Made by a program: the position numbers and the translations under genes. Shown here piece after piece: positions 53,247 to 60,026 of a stretch of DNA of 60,026 bases. The DNA is from Spirochaetia bacterium UBA6919. GTDB lineage: Bacteria; Spirochaetota; UBA6919. The DNA is taken from positions 3,876-63,901 of the forward strand of contig DKAT01000092.1 of NCBI GenBank assembly GCA_002450905.1, written 5' to 3'. Positions within the stretch are counted from its first letter, which is position 1. Each line of letters opens with the position of its first letter. The notes beneath the pieces are model-generated. The model saw only the letters and a list, made by a program, of their open reading frames with translations, had not been told where the DNA came from and searched no databases.

Positions 53247-54198
53247 ATACTTTTTCAACCACTCTTAATTTGGCACTACGGGAAGATATGTTCGTATCTT
53301 TCTCATTTCTATTCGGCGTAATTGGTTTTTTTGTTAATTTTTTTAGAACAGGTTTTCCACCACATTGACATTTCAAATATTCTTCAGGGCAGATGCATGT
53401 CTTTGAGTAATATTTAAAAATGTTTTTGACAATACGATCTTCCAAAGAATGGAATGATATGACTGCCAAACGTCCTCCAATGGATAATCTTTTTATACCC
53501 TGAATGAGTCCTGATTCCAGGTGGTCTAATTCGTTATTGATAAATATACGCAAAGCTTGAAATGTCTTTGTAGCTGGGTTTATTTTTCTATTTATAATTG
53601 AACCAGGATAAGCTCTTAAAATGATGTCTTGCAATTCTAATGCATTAGTTATTATTTTATTTTTTCTGTATTGAACAATACTTTTTGCAATTTGTCGTGA
53701 TTTTTTTTCCTCACCATAATAGTATATGATATCTGCCAAATCATTTTCACTATATCCATTGATGACATCAGATGCTGTTAAATCTGAATTATTATCCAAT
53801 CGCATATCCAAAGAGTTTGAATCTTTAAAACTAAAACCACGCTGAGATGATTTAAAATGATACATAGATACTCCAAGATCATACAAAACAAAATCAACTT
53901 TATCAATGCCAAGTAAATCCAGCACAGAATCCAGTTGTGAGTAATTGTTATTTCTTGTGATCAACAGCGTATTTTTATTTGATACTTGGTTAAGTCTGTT
54001 ATAAGCAATATTTAATATTTCCAAGTCTCTATCAAGAGTAATAATTGTTCCACCCGGCATTTGGGACAGTATAAGTTCTGAATGACCACCCTCTCCAGTA
54101 GTGCAGTCAACGATAACCATGTTATTTCTCTGTGGAATATAACTGAGGATCTCGGATGTTAAAATAGGTTGATGGGAATAAGATATCGTACTGGTCAT
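53143..54198 (-). CDS. rsmH: 16S rRNA m4C1402 methyltransferase
   Basis: A 351-aa protein (MraW) that methylates C1402 of 16S rRNA with SAM. Motifs: HQPILTSEILSYI, DCTTGEGGHSELIL, LYDLGVSMYHF, SQRGFSF, QALRIFINNELDHL and RSAKLRVVEKV. The family normally ends close to that last motif; here 34 more residues follow, encoded inside ftsL. First gene of the minus arm. A TATAAT on the minus strand (54215-54210) lies only 11 bp before the ATG and there is no Shine-Dalgarno sequence, so the mRNA may be nearly leaderless. Confidence 0.95.
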   Translation of the reverse strand: MTSTISYSHQPILTSEILSYIPQRNNMVIVDCTTGEGGHSELILSQMPGGTIITLDRDLEILNIAYNRLNQVSNKNTLLITRNNNYSQLDSVLDLLGIDKVDFVLYDLGVSMYHFKSSQRGFSFKDSNSLDMRLDNNSDLTASDVINGYSENDLADIIYYYGEEKKSRQIAKSIVQYRKNKIITNALELQDIILRAYPGSIINRKINPATKTFQALRIFINNELDHLESGLIQGIKRLSIGGRLAVISFHSLEDRIVKNIFKYYSKTCICPEEYLKCQCGGKPVLKKLTKKPITPNRNEKDTNISSRSAKLRVVEKVYETTKHNWISSKVQGESNKKVFHCKDYFGHPAYY

Positions 54199-54342
54199 AT
54201 TATTAATTTATTATATTGTATTAACAAACTCATTTAAAACACTCATAGTTGATAGAAATTTACAAAGATTTTTTGTTAGAATCAAGAAATATCCCGATAT
54301 TGATGTAATTATTATTAAGTGGAATTATTGGAAAAGAGGGTT
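54199..54342. promoter_or_regulatory. Divergent promoter region between rsmH and murD
   Basis: On the minus strand TATAAT (54215-54210) faces rsmH. On the plus strand TTGTTA (54273-54278), a 17-bp spacer and GATATT (54296-54301) face murD. No mraZ gene or DnaA/MraZ-type direct repeats were seen here. Confidence 0.4.
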
Positions 54343-55695
54343 ATGAAATTTATTGATCAATTGAGGAAAGAAAATATTCTTGTTGTTGGATTTAGTTATC
54401 GGACAGGTTTGCAGACAGCAAATTATTTGCTACAACACGGAATATCTGTTTCAATAAGTGATTCAAGAAGTAAAGATGAATTACGTGATCTTATCGATAA
54501 ACTGGAAGGGAATGCTAAAAATATTTATTATGGAAAGCAGAGTTATGAACAATTGGATGGAATTGATCGAATTATTTTGAGTCCTGGTGTACCCAGAGCT
54601 ATACCCTTGATCCAGGAAGCTGTTAGAAGGGGAATTCCAGTTACTGGCGAGATCGAATTAGCTTATTTGCTATGTAAACCCAAATTAATTATAGGGATTA
54701 CAGGTACAGATGGGAAAACAACTACAACTACCCTTGTTTATGAAATGTTGAAGGAAGAATTCCCTGTATTGATGGGAGGTAATATTGGTATTCCTTTTAT
54801 TTCCTTTGTGGATAAGGTGAGTGAGGATACAATTGTGCTTCTTGAGCTGAGCAGTTACCAGTTGGAGGACATTCCATATTTCAAATGTGATATAGCCAGT
54901 ATTTTAAATATAGCTGAAGATCATCTGGATCGTTATAACGGGTTCGATGATTATGTGGAGGCAAAGAAAAATATTTTTAAAACCCAGGATGAAACAGGAT
55001 ATAGTATTCTCAATAGGGATGATTCTTATTGTGATAAGCTGTCTCAAGATATTAGAAGTCGAAAGCTCTATTTCTCAAAAGATAATACTATGTTTGATGC
55101 ATATATTAAGGATTCACAAATATTTTATCAGGATGAAAAAATAATACCCCTGTCTGAGATTAGATTAAAGGGTATTCATAATTTAGAAAATATTCTTGCA
55201 GGGATAATCATCACAAAATTGGCTGGACTTAGTAATACAGCTATCAAAAATATTCTCAAGCAATTTAAAGGTCTTCCTCACCGTAACGAACTCATTTGTA
55301 CGATCCAAGGTATCGATTTTATCAATGACAGCAAAGCAACTACGATTAATGCTGTTATGAAATCTCTTATCAGTCAAGATAAACCCGTAATATTGCTGAT
55401 GGGTGGACAGGATAAAGGACTGAATTTCAGTATATTAAAGCCATATTTAAAAGATCATGTAAAAAAAATGATATTATTTGGAGAAGCAAGTGAAAAAATA
55501 GATAAAGAAATCGGGTTTTCGCCGACGATAAAAGTATCTACCCTCGATGAAGCATTTAAAATAGCGGTTCAATCTGCTGTACAGGGAGATGTTATTCTTC
55601 TTTCCCCTGGCTGTACAAGTTTTGATCAGTATAAGAGCTATGAAGAACGCGGAGAACATTTTAGGAAACTGGTTTTAAATTATGAAAAATCTTAA
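54343..55695 (+). CDS. murD: UDP-MurNAc-L-alanine:D-glutamate ligase
   Basis: A 450-aa cytosolic Mur ligase adding D-Glu. N-terminal Rossmann domain (ENILVVGFSYRTG), ATP loop GITGTDGKTTTTTLVYEM (about residue 125), LELSSYQLED, HRNEL and NDSKATTINA, the MurD-specific signatures. The ATG at 54343 (AGAGGG two bases upstream) is taken; a GTG at 54319 would add eight residues but has no ribosome site. On the plus strand, divergent from rsmH, and overlapping ftsW by 14 bp. Confidence 0.94.
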   Translation: MKFIDQLRKENILVVGFSYRTGLQTANYLLQHGISVSISDSRSKDELRDLIDKLEGNAKNIYYGKQSYEQLDGIDRIILSPGVPRAIPLIQEAVRRGIPVTGEIELAYLLCKPKLIIGITGTDGKTTTTTLVYEMLKEEFPVLMGGNIGIPFISFVDKVSEDTIVLLELSSYQLEDIPYFKCDIASILNIAEDHLDRYNGFDDYVEAKKNIFKTQDETGYSILNRDDSYCDKLSQDIRSRKLYFSKDNTMFDAYIKDSQIFYQDEKIIPLSEIRLKGIHNLENILAGIIITKLAGLSNTAIKNILKQFKGLPHRNELICTIQGIDFINDSKATTINAVMKSLISQDKPVILLMGGQDKGLNFSILKPYLKDHVKKMILFGEASEKIDKEIGFSPTIKVSTLDEAFKIAVQSAVQGDVILLSPGCTSFDQYKSYEERGEHFRKLVLNYEKS

Positions 55696-56818
55696 TATTC
55701 CAGTGGATGAGAAAATATATCCATATGATATCCGGATATTAATTATAACCCTAATTCTAATTGGTGTAAGTATTGCTTTCATGTATGGAGCAAGTGCTGG
55801 ATTTGCTGATCAGCGATACCATGACAGGTCGTATTTTTTTAGCAGGCAGATTATATACGTCATCTTATCGATGGTAGTAGTCATTATAACTTCCAGGATG
55901 AACCCCAATATATTTCTTCGTCTCACAAATGTATTTTTTTTAATATCGGTAGTTTCTTTAATATTAGTCCTCATTCCGGGTATTGGTGTCAAAAGAAATG
56001 GGGCTTGGAGATGGATTTCACTTGGGGTATTTCATTTTCAGCCATCTGAACTATCAAAATTGGCAATCATATTATATTTAAGTAAGCGCCTATCAAAAAA
56101 AGAAAATGACTTGAATGACTTATCCAGAGATATTTTACCAACTTTATTTGCTGTTGGTTTAGTTGTCATTCTTGTATTTGTAGGAAAGGATTTTTCAAGT
56201 TCTGCACTAATCCTTGGAGTTGCACTCAGTCTTATGTTTCTTGCGGGTACACCACTAAAGTATTATTTTTATCTTGCATTAACTGGCGTACCATTCATTT
56301 ATTTTTTATTAACCTCCTTTCCATATATGAAAGCCCGTTTAAACATGTACCTTAAAAAATTTTTTGTTGACAATTACATCCAGCACCAAGAAATGTTGTC
56401 TAACAAAGCTATTGCTAATTCAGGTTTCTTTGGAAGTGGTCTTGGTATTGGAAGTTTTCATGCAAAAATTCCTGAATCCCATACGGACTTTTATTTTGCG
56501 AGTATAATAGCTGATGTCGGATTACTTGGAGGGTTGATAGTTCTATTTTTATTTATATTTTTATTTTATACCTTATATAAATTCGCATTTAATTTAAGAG
56601 AAAAGGATTTTTCATATATTGTACTTGGTATAACTCTACTATTCTCATTTCAAACAGCTGTAAATCTTGGAAGTGTCCTTGGTATATTACCTATAACTGG
56701 ATTACCCCTCCCTTTCCTTAGCTATGGAGGGAATTCATTATTATTATCATCATTTTCCATTGGAATGATTATCAGCATAGCAAGATATCATATTAAGTCA
56801 CAGCAACAAGTTATATGA
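55682..56818 (+). CDS. ftsW: SEDS peptidoglycan glycosyltransferase FtsW
   Basis: A 378-aa ten-helix membrane glycosyltransferase that polymerises lipid II at the septum with a class B PBP. Conserved: GAWRWISLGVFHFQPSELSK, VGKDFSSS, LGIGSFHAKIPESHTDFYFA and TGLPLPFLSYGGNSLL. The start lies inside the end of murD (14-bp overlap), so the two are coupled. FtsW rather than RodA is inferred from the neighbouring murD. The usual partner gene ftsI is not in the window. Confidence 0.93.
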   Translation: MKNLNIPVDEKIYPYDIRILIITLILIGVSIAFMYGASAGFADQRYHDRSYFFSRQIIYVILSMVVVIITSRMNPNIFLRLTNVFFLISVVSLILVLIPGIGVKRNGAWRWISLGVFHFQPSELSKLAIILYLSKRLSKKENDLNDLSRDILPTLFAVGLVVILVFVGKDFSSSALILGVALSLMFLAGTPLKYYFYLALTGVPFIYFLLTSFPYMKARLNMYLKKFFVDNYIQHQEMLSNKAIANSGFFGSGLGIGSFHAKIPESHTDFYFASIIADVGLLGGLIVLFLFIFLFYTLYKFAFNLREKDFSYIVLGITLLFSFQTAVNLGSVLGILPITGLPLPFLSYGGNSLLLSSFSIGMIISIARYHIKSQQQVI

Positions 56819-56891
56819 AAATAACACAGCGAGGATGACTTGTCTATATCATTTAGTTATATTATATTTGACATCTGAATAAGAGAATTAC

Positions 56892-57572
56892 ATGAATAGG
56901 CTTCCAAAACGTATTGTGATAGGGATTATTTTGTTTACATTTATATCAATATTCTTATCAGCAGCAATATCCTACTATATCAACAGGGAAATCATTGATT
57001 CAAGCAATCCATGGATTATTAATGACATTAAAAAATTACCAGAAACCAGTGTAGCTCTTGTTTTAGGCGCTATGGTATGGGAGGATGGGGAACTATCCCA
57101 TATATTGCTTGATCGTGTGAATACGGGAATCGAGTTATATAAACAAAAAAAAGTAAATAAACTCTTGTTTTCCGGGGATCATGGAAGAAAAAAATATGAT
57201 GAAGTGAACGCTATGAAAAAGTATGCCATCTCAAAAGGCGTCTCAGTCGAGGATATATTTCTTGATCATGCAGGTTTCCGCACTTATGATAGTATTTATA
57301 GAGCGAAGAATATTTTTAATATTAAATCCATGATCATTGTAACCCAGTCATTTCATTTGAATAGAGCAGTATATACAGCCAGAGAAGTGGGGGTATCTGC
57401 TATTGGATTTCCTTCTGATAAAAGAATCTATATCCATCATTATGTTAATCATATAAGAGAGTTTCTTGCACGGGTAAATGCCTATTTGGATCTCCATTTA
57501 TTAACAAAAAAACCAAAAATCCTTGGTCCAAAAATAGATATAACAGGTTCGGGAGTGATTACACATGATTAG
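56892..57572 (+). CDS. SanA/YdcF-like DUF218 envelope protein
   Basis: A 226-aa protein with one N-terminal membrane helix (IVIGIILFTFISIFLSAAI) and a DUF218 domain: VALVLGAMVWEDGELSHILLDRV, LLFSGDHG, DEVNAMKKYA, RTYDSIYRA and TQSFHLNRAVYTA. SanA proteins affect envelope permeability to vancomycin at high temperature; the reaction is not known. It follows ftsW by 73 bp, in keeping with an envelope role. Its last codon and stop overlap the end of the convergent gene by 4 bp. Confidence 0.88.
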   Translation: MNRLPKRIVIGIILFTFISIFLSAAISYYINREIIDSSNPWIINDIKKLPETSVALVLGAMVWEDGELSHILLDRVNTGIELYKQKKVNKLLFSGDHGRKKYDEVNAMKKYAISKGVSVEDIFLDHAGFRTYDSIYRAKNIFNIKSMIIVTQSFHLNRAVYTAREVGVSAIGFPSDKRIYIHHYVNHIREFLARVNAYLDLHLLTKKPKILGPKIDITGSGVITHD

Positions 57573-58840
57573 ACAGGGGTTTGATTAATATTCTTGTCAA
57601 CGTAATTGTGATCAACAGTAAATTTTCTTTGTATCCTTACTTTCTCAATAGTTTTACTTGTCAATTCCTCTATAGTAAATAATAATCCATCCCACTCCAT
57701 AGTTTCATTTAGTGTAGGAAAACGATTCAACTCATCTAATATTAATTTGCTTATTGTACGATGATTTTCAATCCGAGTATCAAAAAAATCATTTACTTCT
57801 TCAACAAGAGTATGCCCTGGGGCTAATATTTCATTATCTGAACAAATAACATACTTATCATCAATAAGATCATCCTCTCCTATAATATCTCCAACCAGTT
57901 CTTCTAATATATCTTCCAGCGTAGCAAGACCAGCAGTCCCACCATACTCATCAATAACTATAGCAGTATGGGATTGTGTCTTCCTCAATTCCTCCATAAG
58001 CTGACCAATAGGTTTATTCTCAGGTATAAAAAGCACTTTCTTTCGTAGCTTAAAGAGAGGGAATTCATCTTTACCTTTAATCAATGCTGATAAAGCATCA
58101 TTCTTGTATAATAACCCTGTAATCTGATCTGAACTATCCTTATAAAGGGGTATACGGGAATATTTGCTCTTTAATACATCATTTTGTGCATTTTTTAATA
58201 AAGTATTCTCTTCCAAAATAAACATTTTAATCCTAGGAGTCATAATTTCCCTAACTGTAATATCATTTAACAGAAGAGCACGTTGAATAATTGCCTCCTC
58301 CTCCTTATCCAAAATCCCTTCTTTGGTTCCAAGGCTAGCATATATCCTAATTTCTTCTTCTGATATCAATGGAAAAGATTTACCCTTCTTAAAAGGTTTT
58401 GTCATAAATAATATCAACTGTAAAAAAGGTTTGAATAATCTTGTGATAAATAATATTGGTCTGGCTGATATTAAAGATATTTTATCAGCATAGCGTTCTC
58501 CTATTATTTTTGGTATAATTTCTGAAAATACAATAATTAAAAATGTAAATATACCAGACACAACCCCGATGACTAATTTATTATCCTCAAATTCATCTGC
58601 TATCAAACTCCCTACCACAATAGATCCCACAATATTCGATATATTATTAAGTATTACAATCGATGTTATAGCTTCTTGAATAAGTTCTTTTATTTTCAAA
58701 AGGTGTATTGCGTGTTTGATTCTTTGCTCAACCCAGACCTGAACACGATGTATTGGTACTGTAAACAAAGCAGCTTCTACCAGTGAACACACCGCAGAAA
58801 GGATTAATATTATTATGATGACGGATATCAGAGGAATCAT
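57569..58840 (-). CDS. CNNM-CBS-CorC_HlyC family membrane protein (hemolysin-type)
   Basis: A 423-aa inner-membrane protein. CNNM (DUF21) transmembrane domain over residues about 1-180 (ICSLVEAAL-like AVCSLVEAALFTVP; FSEIIPKIIGERYA), a CBS pair over about 190-320 (REIMTPRIKMF...IVIDEYGGTAGLATLEDILEE is the signature region), and a C-terminal CorC_HlyC domain (about 335-415). The family is linked to Mg2+/Co2+ efflux or ion homeostasis; 'hemolysin' is a historical label. Its ATG overlaps the stop of the upstream MFS gene (ATGA), so they are coupled. Confidence 0.92.
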   Translation of the reverse strand: MIPLISVIIIILILSAVCSLVEAALFTVPIHRVQVWVEQRIKHAIHLLKIKELIQEAITSIVILNNISNIVGSIVVGSLIADEFEDNKLVIGVVSGIFTFLIIVFSEIIPKIIGERYADKISLISARPILFITRLFKPFLQLILFMTKPFKKGKSFPLISEEEIRIYASLGTKEGILDKEEEAIIQRALLLNDITVREIMTPRIKMFILEENTLLKNAQNDVLKSKYSRIPLYKDSSDQITGLLYKNDALSALIKGKDEFPLFKLRKKVLFIPENKPIGQLMEELRKTQSHTAIVIDEYGGTAGLATLEDILEELVGDIIGEDDLIDDKYVICSDNEILAPGHTLVEEVNDFFDTRIENHRTISKLILDELNRFPTLNETMEWDGLLFTIEELTSKTIEKVRIQRKFTVDHNYVDKNINQTPV

Positions 58841-60026
58841 TTTATTCGAATGGTCTTATCTTCTTTCAAGGATAAATATAATGAAATTAAAAATGTTAGT
58901 AAAGAAAGAAATCCACAATATATGAACATTATTTTATTCCCATAAGCTGATCGGACTAAACCTGATATATAAAATCCAATACTATTTCCTAGACCAAAGA
59001 TCACTGCTGAAAATAACGTAATACCACTGGTTCTCAGGCGATCTTTAAAACGATATTCTGTATATCTTATAGAGACAATAAAAAATAATCCCCACGATAC
59101 CGCATGAATCATCTGGCTAAATAATATCGAATAGAAATCATGGAAATAAGCCAGGACAAACCATCGTAGGGATGTAAAAATATAAGTAAATGTCAATAAA
59201 CGAAATGGAGAGAAGTAGCCTAATATTTTTCCAGAGTAATGAAATAAAATAACCTCACTTAACACCGAAGCTATCGTAAATATTCCTATAGCACTTGGCT
59301 TATAATTTAAGTCTAAAATAAAGAGACCAAAAAAGATATGGTATGCCGCCATAGTTAAGGTATGTAAAAAATTAACAAATAAAAATAAAATGATCTCCTT
59401 ATCCTTTAAAATATTAATAATTTCCCTAAGACTAATCCCAGTTTTCCCAGACACCTTCGCAGGAATATTCAATGAACTCAAAAAGGACATAAATAAAAAT
59501 ATACACATGACATAGAGTATCGAATTGAAAGAAAATACCTCCTTAAAATCCAATAATACCCCAACAATCACTGTTCCAATAATAAATCCAAGGGAGCCCC
59601 ACAATCGAATCTTCCCATAATCCCCTCCTTCGTGCATTATATTTTCTAAAGTGGTACTGTCCACAAGGGGTAGAATGGGATTTCTAAATATTGCAAAAAA
59701 AATTGTAAGGATAAAAAATCCTGTAAACAGATCAATAAAGAGGACATCAACAAATAAATATAATATGGATACAACGAAACTTAAAAATGTTAATATCTTT
59801 AATATCCGCTCTCCAAGATTAAATTGATTAGCGATATATCCCATGAACATTGTAATGATGATGTGGATTATGGGTAAAATCATATTAATCAAAGCAATTT
59901 GTTCATCGGAGAAGGATAAGTTCTTTAAATAGACTCCAAAGAATTTAAAAAATACCCCCATGAAAGCAAAGTGGAAGAAGTTTATCGATTTTAATGATGT
60001 TTTAATCCCTGTAAAACTCAAGCCAG
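58837..60026 (-). CDS. MFS transporter (LacY/nucleoside-permease-like), 5' end at or beyond the window edge
   Basis: At least 394 aa with about twelve membrane helices in two halves separated near residue 190. The opening INFFHFAFMGVFFKFFGVYL is the type seen in MFS_1-like/LacY-like permeases (PF12832-type), and DSTTLENIMHEGGDYGKIRLWGSLGF is the typical loop 4-5 region of that group. The frame is open to the right edge with only a TTG (60021) visible, so the true start is probably outside. The substrate is unknown. Confidence 0.82.
   Translation of the reverse strand, partial: GLSFTGIKTSLKSINFFHFAFMGVFFKFFGVYLKNLSFSDEQIALINMILPIIHIIITMFMGYIANQFNLGERILKILTFLSFVVSILYLFVDVLFIDLFTGFFILTIFFAIFRNPILPLVDSTTLENIMHEGGDYGKIRLWGSLGFIIGTVIVGVLLDFKEVFSFNSILYVMCIFLFMSFLSSLNIPAKVSGKTGISLREIINILKDKEIILFLFVNFLHTLTMAAYHIFFGLFILDLNYKPSAIGIFTIASVLSEVILFHYSGKILGYFSPFRLLTFTYIFTSLRWFVLAYFHDFYSILFSQMIHAVSWGLFFIVSIRYTEYRFKDRLRTSGITLFSAVIFGLGNSIGFYISGLVRSAYGNKIMFIYCGFLSLLTFLISLYLSLKEDKTIRIK

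Noticed and set aside
1..60026. CRISPR array, insertion sequence or prophage
   Set aside because: No regularly spaced direct repeats, no transposase, integrase or phage structural genes were found in the frames examined.

Overview
The window comes from an AT-rich (by eye about one-third G+C), motile, diderm bacterium. Supporting signs are many signal-peptide and lipoprotein-like N-termini, a beta-barrel protein, three methyl-accepting chemotaxis proteins, sigma-54 regulation, a three-subunit bacterial/archaeal-type glutamate synthase and a peptidoglycan gene cluster whose MurE carries the DNPR motif usual for meso-diaminopimelate. Relaxed lipoboxes such as TFSC, TFQC and LGKC would suit Spirochaetota, but nothing here fixes the phylum. 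I see no rRNA, tRNA, CRISPR array, insertion sequence or prophage.

Layout. 1-2283 (minus): Trk/Ktr potassium uptake genes followed by a partial lipoprotein gene. 2487-6813 (plus): five small secreted proteins in two paralogous families; four of them sit behind near-identical copies of one promoter cassette, with REP-like hairpins between them. 7133-20296 (plus): a sigma-54 activator, a good -24/-12 promoter, then PAS-GGDEF-EAL, CheY-like, CheW, an MCP fused to hemerythrin, a beta-barrel protein, two more MCPs and a CheB homologue that has lost its phospho-acceptor and its catalytic His and Asp. 20508-26232: htpG, a DUF2339 membrane protein, an SH3-like secreted protein and an M48-like lipoprotein without HExxH. 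26528-34157 (minus): glutamate synthase as three polypeptides (GltD-like, amidotransferase, FMN synthase), interrupted by four small unrelated genes. 34491: rpmG.

35099-39539 (plus) is a copper operon: CopZ-like chaperone, CsoR, a very His-rich exported peptide, CopA with three metal-binding domains, and a translationally coupled amino-acid racemase. 39705-48581 holds TPR, GGDEF, HDOD, methyltransferase and secreted-protein genes, a broken hen1 (RNA 3'-end methyltransferase) and a class III cyclase. 48622-56818 is a dcw-type cluster split into two divergent arms (rsmH-ftsL-murE-murF-mraY on minus, murD-ftsW on plus) with no ftsI. It is followed by sanA-like, CNNM/CorC-like and MFS genes.

Two sets of dispersed non-coding elements stand out. 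A 27-bp imperfect inverted repeat occurs six times, always intergenic and always 3' of a plus-strand gene, in both orientations. A roughly 71-85 bp upstream cassette (conserved box plus -35/-10) occurs four times in front of the secreted-protein genes. The signalling block from 7133 to 20296 and the repeat-linked secreted families are the parts most likely to repay closer study.
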